Shown: piece by piece, positions 1 to 10,869 of the stretch | How positions within the stretch are numbered: the first letter of the stretch is position 1 | Layout of the letters: each line of letters begins with the position of its first letter | DNA from: Acanthopleura granulata | Lineage: Eukaryota > Mollusca > Polyplacophora > Chitonida > Chitonidae | Direction: 5' to 3' | DNA length: 64,000 nt | Assembly: GCA_016165875.1 (NCBI GenBank) | Contig: JABBOT010000004.1 | Location: forward strand, 8,470,889-8,534,888 | Notes under the pieces: model-generated | Databases searched by the model: none | What the model was told of the DNA's origin: nothing | The model's input: the letters and a program-made list of their open reading frames with translations, nothing else | Translations under genes and position numbers: made by a program

Positions 1-16
1 ATTTAGAGGGAAATAA

Positions 17-178
17 ATGTTCTATAGCATTATTTTTGGTGTTGAAACTTCCTGTTGGATATCACCCTCCTCTTCAAACAAACCTAAAAATACTTTTCTG
101 AGATCAACAGAACTGAAAAAGTCATCCAATATGTGCAACTTAGTCATTGGTGTAATTTTACATCATCTGCTGTACACT
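17..178. repeat. Dispersed repeat R1, copy 1
   Basis: This stretch shares an ordered series of short blocks with copies near 2680, 19715, 23390 and 28450: a 'ttttggtgttgaaac'-like block, then 'ggatatcaccct', then 'caaacaaacct', then 'gcaacttagtcattgg'. The copies are diverged and no target-site duplication is visible. The element is about 150-230 bp, non-coding and of unknown class; an old MITE or SINE fits. The open frame running through it (17-427) is most likely a by-product of the repeat. Confidence 0.55.
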
Positions 179-181
179 TAC

Positions 182-233
182 CTGAAGCAGGCAGTCTGTA
201 TGGCCTTCCCTGGTTTGGAGAGCCAGAATTTAC
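182..233 (-). CDS. Candidate internal exon, unidentified minus-strand gene
   Basis: On the minus strand a 52-nt segment lies between a tcag acceptor and a strong GTAAGTG donor. Frame 1 reads VNSGSPNQGRPYRLPAS. The composition is less AT-rich than the flanks, as in the verified exons of this window. The polypyrimidine tract is poor. The host gene would continue left beyond the window edge. I do not recognise the peptide and the segment is short, so chance cannot be excluded. Confidence 0.3.
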
Positions 234-429
234 CTGAATTTGTGGTAAATGACATAAGTGCAAGCCACACTGATCATGTCAGTCCCTTACAAAAAAGGGC
301 ATACCTGTACAAACATGCAGGCAGAAATCCACAAAGGCTACTAATCACACATATTACAGGTCTGTGCATTCAGGGCTGCCTTCTTTCTTGTGGGCATAAT
401 GGATGGTCATGTTACACAATATTTTAATC

Positions 430-1600
430 CTGAATCTCCAGATAATACTAAATCTGAGGTCTAGCTTCACAAGAGTACAAAATGGTTTAATGCTTTGTAC
501 AAATACTGTCATCAATAACACATACTTAACTTCACTCTCTCATAAATCTGCTGGTCAGGGCAACATACATCAGCTTACCTTACAATGGGCAGATAATGGT
601 GGGAAAACCTATGTCTACTCAATACTGTATCTTATTATTCATAAAACAGTGAAATCCAAGGATTTTCTTCACCCATGAAATTGATGTTTTTATTAGTCAG
701 ATACCACTTTTTGTCATTACATTTTGATATTACACACCTGGACAGTGACAGTGAAAACGAAACACTTTGCTTTTAATGACATTCCGCTCTGAGCTCTCTA
801 GGAAAGCATCACAATGCAAGTCTAGTCAACTACTATATTCCTACCTCACACAAGAAGACACGACATCATGCTAGACGTCACTTATACGACGTCACGCTAC
901 TGACAGGTCTTTGAAGTACTGCAACTATAAACACTGCCCACTGCTCTCCTGAAGAGACACTTTGCCTCTCGAGGGTTCTCATTTCCACCTTTCATTCAAA
1001 CAATATTTATGGTATTCAACCTTCACTGTGCAATATTCTCTATAGAAACACTTTAGCACTGCCACAGAAAGGCGTTTTCTTTGTATATACATGTATTGTA
1101 AGCAAGTCTTCTTTCTTATTTGTTCATATCTTTATGTTCAAACATAAATGATATGACATTTAGGATGCATATTCACACATGAACTGCATTCAAAGAAAGC
1201 AACAAAAACATTTTGCTTCTGATATATATAAACATTTTCCAGCACAAGCAGGCTGAATGTATTACAAGGGCAATAAATACTATAACCATGCTTGTTTACT
1301 TACAGATGACGCATATATACAAAGTTCACCACTATGACTGAATCTGCATTCACATACATGGTGCCCACTTGAATGGATGGAGGTTCGTAGTACAAGAAAT
1401 ATTTGTAAAGTGTGAAATAAAGTGTGAGTAAAGGGCGTAAACGCTGTGAAGCCTACACGTTTTTTTGTTCAGTACCAGTCAAAGTTACTTGAATGATTGC
1501 AAGCACTTCATGTTACCACAAAAGTAAAGTCCTTTTAAATAATCACATAACACAATTCTGAAGCGGATTCTGAAGTTCTTTTTCAAAAGCACTGAAGTCC
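430..1600. other. Non-coding stretch with no clear feature
   Basis: Mostly AT-rich sequence. A donor-like site near 585 (minus strand) follows a short open segment (FSHHYLPIV), but its acceptor is poor. An open minus-strand frame at about 1302-1450 ends in TAA and could be chance. Neither is called as an exon. Confidence 0.4.
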
Positions 1601-1604
1601 TGGG

Positions 1605-1672
1605 CTGGCTTACTCATCGGGTCATACGCGGAAAGGCCCGCAAGCAACCTGCGGATGGTTGTCCAGTTCTAG
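1605..1672 (+). repeat. SINE family A, internal fragment
   Basis: The segment 'gctggcttactcatcgg' through 'agcaacctgcggatggt' matches the central body of the SINE family A copies at 40412, 40986 and 44351. The tRNA-like head and the tail are absent, so this is a truncated fragment. Confidence 0.6.
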
Positions 1673-1884
1673 AATCATATTTCAGATTTTGACTTCAATC
1701 AATTAATAAAGTCACAGGCTTCTCTGCAGAATCAGCCCTCATTCCTTTAAGTAATATTTAGCTTGGGTACTTGTATATAGGAACCACACTTTGCACTATG
1801 CCAAAATAATCAAACTCAGAAAAAAACTCTAAGAAGTTTTTTTTTTTGTCTAAGAAAGTGATTGTTTTCCATTTTAGAGTATTG

Positions 1885-1965
1885 TGAATGACCTAAAATT
1901 TCAACCCAAAAGGTGCATTTAAAAAAACTGTTATGACTTATTACTACTATAACATGGCAATTAAA
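1885..1965. repeat. Dispersed repeat R1, 5' fragment
   Basis: The order 'gtgaatgacctaaaat', 'ggtgcattt', 'ttatgacttatt' matches the beginning of the R1 copies at 2680 and 19715. The rest of the element is missing. Confidence 0.4.
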
Positions 1966-2078
1966 ATATGCATATGAAATCAACCTGGCATTACTTTATG
2001 GGAGAGGACCCTGAACTACATGTACAAGTAGACCAAAACAAGAAATGTGTGAAGATGGTCAAAGTACATTGTTCTTAC

Positions 2079-2181
2079 CTTTTCAAAATCTGTCAGCTCA
2101 TATTTACATCCACTGTCTATTACATCATTTAACAATGACAGATCAGAATTCACAAGAAAACCTGTGCAAGTCTGCCGACTC
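2079..2181 (-). CDS. Candidate internal exon, unidentified minus-strand gene
   Basis: A 103-nt minus-strand segment has a good acceptor (tagattctcacag) and a strong donor (GAAAAG|GTAAGA). Only one frame is open. It begins with one nucleotide completing a codon, contains GFLVNSDLSLLNDVIDSG, and ends TDFEK in phase 0. Single-frame openness plus good sites at both ends makes this the best-supported exon candidate of the left arm. A 26-nt segment at about 3067-3092 (minus) with a GTAAGA donor is phase-compatible and may be the preceding exon. I do not recognise the family. Confidence 0.4.
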
Positions 2182-2679
2182 CTGTGAGAATCTATGAATA
2201 TATATATATACAGTGTATGTAGACAAGCTGGAGTGTACTGGTCATCTAGGATGTCCAGTACCTTTCTGTCCCAATACCCACTACTATACACCAGGTAATT
2301 GTTTAACTTAACCTTGCCCTGAACCACACAGGGGAATTAACATCCAGGGAGGATCTATCAAGGTGGTCAGGGTCTGTAGGGTGGGGTGAGTGTGTAGTAT
2401 TCTAGGTGATTATCTGTACCATCTTTCAGTGTGGGAGGGGTGAACAGGTAACAGGTAAGCCCACCTGAAGATCACTGACCCAGATCACAATGTCCGGGAA
2501 CTCTTATACTTGAATTGATCGCTACCTATTTAACAGACTGAAGGTCAGGAGATGCATGAGTGTTTACTTGTACACAACAAACTATAAAAGCACGACAAAA
2601 CTTTCTGGCTTTAAGGCAGAATGCATACTATATGTCTGATAAAAAGACACCTGTTCACACCATTATAACAAGACATGTA

Positions 2680-2860
2680 TTTATGGTAAATGATCTAAAA
2701 TTTTGCATAAACAAGTGCATTTTTAGAACAAAATATAAATCACAAAATTTTACTTTTGTTGCTGAAACTAATATTTATCCAATAGGATATCATATTACAT
2801 TCCAAACAAACCATAAAACACCATAACGTAACAGGCAAATTTTTAGGTCATTTCCCATAA
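2680..2860. repeat. Dispersed repeat R1, copy 2
   Basis: This is a nearly full-length copy. It has 'ggtaaatgatctaaaat', 'gtgcatttttag', 'tacttttgttgctgaaac', 'aataggatatcat', 'ccaaacaaacc' and a final 'aggtcatttcccataac'. It is collinear with the copy at 19715. Confidence 0.55.
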
Positions 2861-2869
2861 CTTTGCACT

Positions 2870-4735
2870 GTTTGAGTTTTAAGACAGAATGTTGAATCAG
2901 GTTTTAGATGTTAATTCTAAGAAATCCGAAGCATGTTACGTATACATTATAAACAGAATTATAACAAAGAATAATTATCTGTTTTTGTGAAAAACGTTCT
3001 ATGTTGTATCCTGTTGTTGATCAGGAAGCATTTTGCACATGGGCAGTTATCTGAAAAACCGGTCTTACCATGAACTAATGAGATAACACCTCTCCTCAGG
3101 TAAAAGAACAAACATAGAATGTTTTCATCCCTGATAACCCAAACAAAGCACACACTACCGGCCCATGGAAACATTCGCTATATATAGCAGACATTAATGC
3201 CATATTCAGCATACAACACACCGATTATTACAGTGCATCAATGTGTGTACAAGAAGCATGCAATGATGGCAACAAAACTGTAAGTAAATGGGCCTACTGC
3301 AGAATCACATTCATATCAAATTTTAACAGTCGCCTAATATCCTTCTTTTAATGGTGATTAGTGAACTTATATTATGCCTTAGTATGAACTGGTAGCATTT
3401 TGTTATATAAATAAAGTCTATTTTCAGCACATCTCAAAATTATCTTTGTTATAAAATATACCTGATTGAGTCTCCAATAGCATGTCCCCCTTCCCTTTTA
3501 AAGAAAGGGTGTCATAAATGAATGGAGACTTAAATTATAGCACACTCATTAAGATAGAGATTTTCTTGAGTTTTCAAAGCAGAGGAAGTTTGTGAAAGAT
3601 GTATCTGTGTACATGTCTTTATTTAAAACAAAAAAGATAAGGAAATAAAAGTAATAAAATACAACTGTATTTATAAATTTTCTTTTTCAACATAATTAAC
3701 AAATTTCAGAGAAAAGACACTTCTGAACACAAACACGTACATACATTACACATGCAATTAAAAACATCATGCTTGCAGTTGAAAATATTTTGTCAACAAG
3801 TACCCCGGGAGTAATCTTTTCTTTAAAGATTCAATCATCTATAGTTCTAACACATAAATCAAACACGAATCAAGGGCCACAGTATCAAGTGCTACAATAT
3901 CGAAGAACAAACAGACAGTATCAAACAACAAGCAGATAGTTGTATACAAATAATAACATTCAGGCTTTTACTCCATTTACAACAGGCAGAGTGTACATAC
4001 TCCTCTGGTATTGTGACACTTAATTCCCTTCACCCACGCAGGAATTCAATCTGCTGATGAAGTATATGTGCATGTATAGAATAAAAGCTTTATATGTACT
4101 TAATAAAATAAAGGTACATCATTAAATTATATAAAATAATCATCAGGATGTGATTTTTACTTTAATTATTAAAGATTTCTAAGACTTTATCAATCAAAAG
4201 CCAAATATTTTAAGAAAAGTTATGCTGCCTATGGGAACATGTAAGCATATCAGGATGAGCTATAAAGGACACGTTATTATGTCACATGTAGGAGTTTTTC
4301 ATTGCATCATGCTGATGGTAGAGGAGATGACCACTTTAGCCTACAAACCACATCATTGTTACATGTAATAGGAACCGTTGAACAACAACTGTATATCAAT
4401 ATATGTCAATGTATATTCAGTATACTGACGTCATTTATACATGTACAGACAATTTCTCCACAGTATATTTTCACCTGCTTTTTACTTCTCAATTTATGGA
4501 CCTTTCACTGAAATATATCCTAACATGTAGTATCTGTCTCATCAAATCAAGGTAGAAGTAAGACATGAAACTAGCATTTATGAAAATACAGCCCATACTA
4601 GTATATATTTACAAATGTGTTGCTACTGGAAAGAACTGGCTGGATTAATCAACTAATTAAATCATTTATCTTTGTGTGAGTGTAAATTATAACATGAAAT
4701 GTTAACTTAAATAATTAAAGAACACAGATTAGCAA
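2870..4735. other. AT-rich non-coding stretch
   Basis: Long AT-rich sequence with no ORF of note. The one small item is a possible 26-nt minus-strand micro-exon at about 3067-3092: acceptor tttacctgag, donor ATG|GTAAGA, phase-compatible with the candidate exon at 2079-2181. Confidence 0.35.
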
Positions 4736-4740
4736 TTCGG

Positions 4741-4896
4741 CCCTACCTTGGGTTTGGTAATCTTGAAGGTCACCTGGTAAAGATTTCCTCGTCAATGACC
4801 AGGTGTGAGGTGTGATCCCATTAGTCTGATTAATCCCTTGACAAAGTCGCACACTTTCAGGTAGCTCGAGGAGTTTGGGAAGTCAGTCAAGCTTTC
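4741..4896 (-). CDS. Candidate exon region with two competing frames
   Basis: Minus-strand block of higher GC. It begins after a strong polypyrimidine acceptor (ccttccttttctcgtggtag) and ends near a GTAGGG donor at about 4746. Frame a, from 4896, contains SYLKVCDFVKGLIRLMGS and ends at a TGA (4792-4794), as a terminal exon would. Frame b, starting after the later cag/gag acceptor at about 4864, contains LPESVRLCQGINQTNG and stays open to the GTAGGG donor. Both look protein-like and I cannot choose. No family recognised. Confidence 0.3.
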
Positions 4897-5544
4897 CTAC
4901 CACGAGAAAAGGAAGGTGGATTTCCTATATAACTGATTTCCTATATACATGCACACTCAGTCCAATCCATTAACAAGCTTAAGTAGGACTTGTTGAGTTA
5001 AAGTGTATCTGCCTAATATGTGTGCTCATATGCTTGTATATAAGCTGTCCCCACCACAGTCTGAATGAGAGCTGGCATCAGTTCTTCTCAAGGCCTACAG
5101 GTGTGCTCTGTATATCAAATGCATGTATATGCGACGCAGGCTACCTATAGGCTAGTGAACAGGACACAATCCCTCCATGAATCACTTCATGAGACTGACA
5201 GCCACTCCGTCACACTCCAGTTACCAAGCTTTTTCTTTACCAGTCTAAATTTACCTATATCTATGCATGTACACACACGTACATCAGAACATGGACTTAC
5301 TTAACACAACTGGAATACCATAGTCACATGAAAGTTCATATTAGTCATACTTTGAAGCAAGAAGTATGTACTATAACATATTATACTTGTTGGCTATGGT
5401 GCGGCAAAGGAGTGTACACAAACACCACACAATACCATGTCATAAGTCCATTGTGCATGAAGATGCATCACCATATAAGTCCCTTGCATGATGAAGTACC
5501 ACGATTCAAATCCTTGCATGTGAAAGCTAGTCCCCTGTCCAAAT

Positions 5545-6176
5545 AAACACCACATGTTCCCTGCATGATGAAGCACCACAAGTCCCCTGTACCATGAAGC
5601 CCCATAATACAAGTCCCCAGCACCATGAAGCACCACAAGTCCCCAACAGGATGAAGCACCACATGTTCCATACATGACAAACCACCACAAGTCCCCTGTG
5701 CCATGAAGCCCCATAATAAAAGTCCCCTCCACCATGAAGCACCACAATACAAGTCCCCTCCACCATGAAGCACCACAATACAAGTCCCTCCACCATGAAG
5801 CACCACAATACAAGTCACCTCCACCATGAAGCACCACAATACAAGTCACCTCCACCATGAAGCACCACAATACAAGTCACCTCCACCATGAAGCACCACA
5901 ATACAAGTCCCCTCCACCATGAAGCCCCACAATACAAGTCCCCTCCACCATGAAGCACCACAATACAAGTCACCTCCACCATGAAGCACCACAATACAAG
6001 TCACCTCCACCATGAAGCACCACAATACAAGTCACCTCCATCATGAAGCACCACAATACAAGTCCCCTCCACCATGAAGCCCCACAATACAAGTCCCCTG
6101 CACCATGAAACACTGCAAGTCCACTACACCATGAAGCACCACAATAAAAGTGCCCTGCCCCATGAAGCACCATGAG
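5545..6176. repeat. Minisatellite, 31-bp unit, about 20 copies
   Basis: A head-to-tail array. The consensus unit joins 'aagtcacctccaccatg' and 'aagcaccacaatac' (31 bp). Copies at 5730-6110 are nearly identical; the edges are degenerate. The unit has no stop codon in any minus-strand frame, so the array gives overlapping minus-strand open frames of up to 158 codons, rich in Trp, Gly and Cys. These have no splice context and a unit length not divisible by 3, so I treat them as artefacts of the repeat. Confidence 0.9.
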
Positions 6177-6553
6177 AAGCAAAACACATGTACAATAAAG
6201 TTCACACCTTCAGAAAAGTAGATGCATTGCTACTACTTTAAACACAATCATGAAACTCCAATACTTGCCTCTATATCGACAACAAAGGTGCTTGACTCTT
6301 TTCAGTAGAATTCAAAATATTTCATACATTTCAGCCAGGTATGGGCAGGTAACATTGAATCTTGAGACCTAATCACCTGGTGATGTTATCAACCAAGAAA
6401 GATCCTGTAGACACAAAGTCATCCACCAGTACAGCTCACCCAGTGGCAGTTCACCCAGTCTACCCCCAGGGGACACTATGTCCTCTCTCAAAAACATCAA
6501 CTTTTTCAACGGTGCAGCTCTGCAGTATCTCGATAAGATCTAAAGAAATTCAC

Positions 6554-6653
6554 CTGGCGGAACCTGAGGAGGCGCCCCTCTCCCTGGATGGTATGGCCAT
6601 GGCATGTGTATACGACATATTCATAAGGCCAGTATGTGTTCAATAAAGTGGAC
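6554..6653 (-). CDS. Candidate internal exon, unidentified minus-strand gene
   Basis: A 100-nt minus-strand segment starts after 'cctttataag' and ends at CGCCAG|GTGAAT. It starts with one nucleotide completing a codon and reads on in one open frame containing YEYVVYTCHGHTIQGEGR. The phase fits the 26-nt candidate exon at 6752-6777. Without splicing at the donor, the frame continues 16 more codons to a TGA. The same stretch is also open on the plus strand (6362-6646), so strand and reality are uncertain. No family recognised. Confidence 0.35.
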
Positions 6654-6751
6654 CTTATAAAGGCCGGCTAACCAGAACACACAAACATCAATCAAGGTAC
6701 ATACATGTATACAAGTTTACCATAAATATCTGAAAATCAGGTCACACTTAC

Positions 6752-6777
6752 CTTTCACTCAGCCAAAGGCATATGAA
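6752..6777 (-). CDS. Candidate 26-nt exon, unidentified minus-strand gene
   Basis: Acceptor 'cactacttgcaag', coding FICLWLSE plus two nucleotides, and a strong GTAAGTGTG donor. It enters in phase 0 and leaves in phase 2, matching the neighbouring candidates at 7959-8017 and 6554-6653. Very short exons are weak evidence alone; the phase continuity is what supports it. Confidence 0.25.
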
Positions 6778-6779
6778 CT

Positions 6780-7865
6780 TGCAAGTAGTGTACAATAACA
6801 GAATTGCATTTTTGTCACCGCTTTTTTTGTGAAAAATAGATCTTGGTGAAATGATTTCGCTTCTTTCATTACCTGATGAATTGAACATTTATAATATCAA
6901 GATTTAAAATCATGAAAAACTAATAGAGCACGATGTGCATACTGTGCACAAAAGAGTTTACTGAATTGTTATACTGCAGCATCACCAGGTTCATGTGATA
7001 TCCGCACAAGTTTCTGTACAATCAAAATTCATCCAAAAACCCACTAAATAACAAAACATCTCGAAATTCAAGAAAAGAAGGAAGAAGATTTTCAATACAA
7101 TCTCCTGTTAGCTATGAATACTGAGAAATACATGAGCTATACACAAGTTTCTTTTGTTTCTCTGTTTTTGCAGTGAGCTGTTGTATCAGTTAGAGTGCAT
7201 TTACAGCATTTCACCTAAAGCTTAGCAGTTTTCAAGTGGCACATTTTAACTGATTCTGACTGACTCATCCATCTTACAGATGGGCCACTTATGAGTTGTT
7301 TAGTTATTTTCTTATCAGCCAAATATTAGGCGTTCGTATCAAAAGTATCATTTCAAGGCCATGGTGTTCTTCCAGAAGTGCAGTTTCACATGCTAAGCTT
7401 TACAGTAACTATAAACAAACTGAAAATCAAATTTCACAGTAAATCCTCATACAGCATTAATAACCACAAAAATTTAGCAGATGTGAACATTTAACAACAG
7501 TGTGTTTGGTGTAGCACATGACAGCCCAATAAATCATGGAATTACAGTTGACTTGCAAGATACTGACTATGAAGTAACAATGTGTATTCATTTATTTATC
7601 TACTTCAATGACTGAACACCACTCTAAGGAATACTTCACATGCAAGACGTAGATTACTGTTCATGGAAAAGGTAGTAAACCGAAGTTCGACAAATTCATC
7701 AACCTTTCTCTGTACCGATTAAACATCCTATCAGTTTTCATAAAATTGTAGTACAGTAAATGGGCTTCTCGTGTTATATTGCACATGAGTGTGGAAGTTT
7801 TCTTCGTGAAAATGATTCACTGGGTATTTTAAATACATGGAGATTAAATTTTCAATTAATTTATT
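6780..7865. other. AT-rich non-coding stretch
   Basis: No open frame, splice-site pair or repeat match that I could support. A short piece at about 7868-7905 resembles the tail of SINE family A in minus orientation ('acaccctactcaagattatttcacttac'). Confidence 0.4.
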
Positions 7866-7958
7866 TACTGGATTGATTTTTTACACCCTACTCAAGATTA
7901 TTTCACTTACACAACCACAACAAGCATTATGTTTGAGAGTGCAGGAGAAAACCATGAC

Positions 7959-8017
7959 CTGGAATACACTGGCAGGCCTCAGTGGAAGCCCATCAAGGTT
8001 ACACTTTTGAAAAGCAG
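7959..8017 (-). CDS. Candidate internal exon, unidentified minus-strand gene
   Basis: A 59-nt minus-strand segment follows one of the best acceptors on the left arm (ttcttctttgtttatttgcacag). It reads AFQKCNLDGLPLRPASVFQ after two nucleotides that complete a codon, and ends TTCCAG|GTCATG in phase 0. The donor beyond position +2 is weak. The phase fits the candidate at 6752-6777. No family recognised. Confidence 0.35.
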
Positions 8018-8394
8018 CTGTGCAAATAAACAAAGAAGAATTAACAAGCCAACCTATATGGTTTCCAAAATGATTGTCAAAATACAGCATGTCCCAGAGA
8101 CTATGCAGATAGTTCTGCAAGGTTGCACAAAGTTGTGGACTGTTAGAAGTTCACCTTCGAATTTCACCATTTCCTCTTTGTTTTTTTCTTTTTTCTTTGG
8201 TCAATATTGATTTCCTAAATTTTCACTTTAAAATGTTGGTTCATTACAATTTATCCAAAACTCTTCAACTTAATAAAACTAAATGATTTTTTTACAAGTA
8301 ACCTCAAGCTGGATACTTCACTCATGAGACAGTACCTCCACTGGTTGGGGACAAAATTATCATGGAGTCGATTACAAAATTATATATGTATAAC

Positions 8395-9570
8395 TTACCA
8401 CTGAATATCAATACCACAAAATATGTATCTTGATTCACTTGTGCCAAGTTTTGTTGAAAATGGTCAAAACCTGTAACCGTAACTGTTTGCATTTTGAAAG
8501 AAATGTTAACACATGCTGGATGAACAAAAAGAAAACTGATCATCGGAATGGAAAATTGATACTACAATTTATGTATCTTGATGTTGTCCACAAATTTATT
8601 ACCTTTCGTTGAAATCAGTTGAAAATTGTAGGAGTAGCTTTTTGAAAGATACATGTATGTTAACATATACCAGATGAACAGATGGTCAAAATGGAAAATA
8701 TGTACTACGAATTATGTATCTTGACCATAAGTCCACACTTAAGTTTCACAATCATCAAAAGGGAAAATTGATCCTAAGAATTATGTATCTTGATGCAGTC
8801 TACACTTAAACAAAGTTTTGTTGAAATCAAACAAAAATTGTAGGAAGAGTAGCATTTTGAGTATATGTAGGTATACTTGCATTTAATGTTGTAATCAACA
8901 ATGTTTCAGTCAAATGAGGACATGGAGTCCTTACAATGTATATATATATACTGTGTCTTCTTGTGACAGGGCAACTCTATGCCACCAAAGTGCAGCTGCC
9001 ACATGATCATCATGCCAAAGACACCAGACATGACACCCCGCCTAGTCACATTATACTGACACCAGGCCGAAAAGTCCTGTTTCCTTATTCTAGCCCCTCC
9101 ATGCTGAGGGGGGCAGCAACAAGTACCATTTTTAAAGCCTTTGGTATGACCCGAGCTGGGATTGATCCAGGATTTCCCCACCTTGAGGCAGATGCTCTAA
9201 CCACCTGGCCAGCAAGGCGGTCGTTTTGAAACATACATGTATGTTACCATATTCTGGATAAATAGACAGACTGACAACCAATCATCAAAATGGAAAATTA
9301 CCAATTATGTTTCTCAAAGTAATGTACACTTGAGTTAAGTTTCTTTGAATTGGACAAAAACTGCAGGATGAGTATTGTTTTGAAAATGTTAACATATTCT
9401 GTATAGACAGACAGACAGACAACTGATAAGCGAAATGGAAAATCGATAACATGAATTGTTTCTTAATGTCTACACTTGACCCAACTTTCGTTGAAATCGG
9501 ACAAAAACTGTAGGAGTAGTAGTGTTTTGAAGGAAGAGTTAACAGACACCAGACGGACAGATAGACGCCA
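8395..9570. repeat. Degenerate tandem satellite, about 150-190 bp unit, split by a SINE
   Basis: Recurring ordered blocks are 'tatgtatcttgat', 'ccacactt', 'agttttgttgaaatc', 'aaaattgtaggagtag', 'ttttgaaag', 'gttaacatat' and 'gacagac..atcatcaaaatggaaaat'. They recur near 8420, 8568, 8712, 8785, 9303 and 9450. The copies are diverged and some are shortened. The array is interrupted by the SINE family B copy at 8861-9223. No coding potential. Confidence 0.75.
8861..9223 (-). mobile_element. SINE family B, near full length, minus orientation
   Basis: Read on the minus strand it opens with a tRNA-like head containing A-box-like 'gtggttagagcatctg' and B-box-like 'ggatcaatccc'. The body includes 'ggtgtcagtataatgtgact', which also occurs in the copy at 43465. 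It sits inside the tandem satellite. The flanks read 'attttga' (8854-8860) and 'ttttga' (9224-9229), and joining them restores the satellite consensus, so this is a clean insertion with a target-site duplication of about 6 bp. The open frames through it on both strands are not genes. Confidence 0.8.
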
Positions 9571-9579
9571 GACAACTTG

Positions 9580-9995
9580 CTAATACATAAATTCTTCTGG
9601 TCTTCGATCTGAAGAGCTAACAATAAAATTAAGAAAATACAAACACATTTGTAATATACATGTGTGTAAATAATCCTGGTAACTGAATTATAAATTATGT
9701 GAGCCAGACTTACTTTGCTTGTGTACATGATAGTATATATACTTTTGCTTTTTTTTTTAAAGAGGTAGATATCTTCCACTCATTAAAAAAAAAAGTCTAT
9801 AAGACTATGGAATTAATATAAAATGCATGGTGTAGGTGATAATGAAAGCAAATGTGCTCGAGTATCACTTAAGGCATAACAAGTCAGTGCTATCATAAAT
9901 GCATCACGTCGCAAGCTATTAGTCTCAAGTTTGCTACATACGGCTTGCCATTTTGAATCCCTGGGCCTCTGAGTCTCAGTTATCATCATTCAATG
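9580..9995. other. Non-coding stretch
   Basis: AT-rich sequence following the satellite, with an interrupted poly-A run near 9786-9795. No gene signal seen. Confidence 0.4.
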
Positions 9996-10078
9996 CTAAA
10001 TGATTAAGAATGAAAAACATTGACTGACTTGTTGGAGTAAATTGTTATACTCAGATAACATTACACTTACACGACGAC

Positions 10079-10304
10079 ATGAAGTCAGTTTTCGGTATAG
10101 ACGCAGCGCACGGCTGACAGTAACGCTCTCTGTTATACTGGCTTGATTGACGGATTTTTCGGAGAACCCCTCACAAGTCTTTGACGACCCGCTTTGTTTA
10201 CAGTGGGCTAGTTCACGTGGTAATAATAATAATACATGCAGTAAAAGAAAAAGTTTTAACATGTACACGCGCTTGTTTATACCAACATGTGATATGTTAG
10301 GCAT
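10079..10304 (-). other. Possible first exon or promoter region, unidentified
   Basis: This block is richer in CpG than its surroundings. On the minus strand it holds an open frame with an internal hydrophobic stretch (from about 10259, MLKLFLLLHVLLLL) and ends at a GTAAGTG donor-like site. It could be a first exon or a promoter for the candidate exons to its left, but the phase does not clearly match the candidate at 7959-8017. Weak. Confidence 0.2.
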
Positions 10305-10604
10305 AGGAGCCCCAAGCTGTGGATGGATTGGGAAATGCCTACGTGAGTGAAATCATGCATTTATCAGCATTCAGTAGGCCTACACACGACGAATTTCACA
10401 CAGTTTATTTTCAACTGCGTCATGAATGAGCCCTGTGTGTAAGCATCTATCTGTCGTGTGTTGGACGGCATTCAAGTGATATCCAATCATGCGTGTTCTT
10501 CATGCAAGATCACCTACAGGGACCCACGAGGGATGTCGACCACTGATTGGCTGTTGAGACAGCCGAGGCCAGAGAATCGGCATTCATGACTATTCCTGTG
10601 TTAT

Positions 10605-10850
10605 TTTATGCTTTATTTCATTGGTGCTTTATGCCGTACTCAAGAATATTTCACTTATACGACAGCATTACGGTGGGAGGAAACCGGGCAGAGCCCGAGG
10701 GAACCCCACGACCATCCGCAGGTTGCTGTCAGACCTTTCCGCGTACAGCCGGAGGGGAAGCCAGCATGAGCTGGACTTGAACTCACAGAGACCGCATTGG
10801 TGGCAGGTTTCTGGGGTCATTGCTGCGCTATTGTGCTATGGTTTTATTTA
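10605..10850 (-). mobile_element. SINE family A, near full length, minus orientation
   Basis: Its reverse complement runs collinear with the copies at 40986 and 44351: a degraded tRNA-like head, 'ctgtgagttcaagtccag' (B-box region), 'gctggcttcc', 'agcaacctgcggatgg', 'gctctgcccggtttcctccc', and a tail reading 'gtataagtgaaatattcttg' then 'agtacggcataaa'. Open frames of 77-82 codons inside it are by-products. Confidence 0.85.
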
Positions 10851-10869
10851 TACTGAAACAGCACAGTAA

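Noticed and set aside
1302..1450. Minus-strand open frame ending in TAA after a cttcacag acceptor
   Set aside because: About 47 codons open in AT-rich DNA is within chance. It would place a stop before the candidate exon at 182-233.
5394..5870. Minus-strand open frame of 158 codons (with 123- and 93-codon companions)
   Set aside because: It is produced by the 31-bp minisatellite, whose unit lacks stop codons in all minus frames. No start context, splice sites or homology.
6362..6646. Plus-strand open frame of 94 codons
   Set aside because: The same stretch has a minus-strand reading with splice sites and phase continuity to neighbouring candidates. The plus frame has none. Not fully excluded.
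8936..9229. Open frames on both strands over the SINE at 8861-9223
   Set aside because: They lie entirely within a SINE family B copy and are by-products of its sequence.
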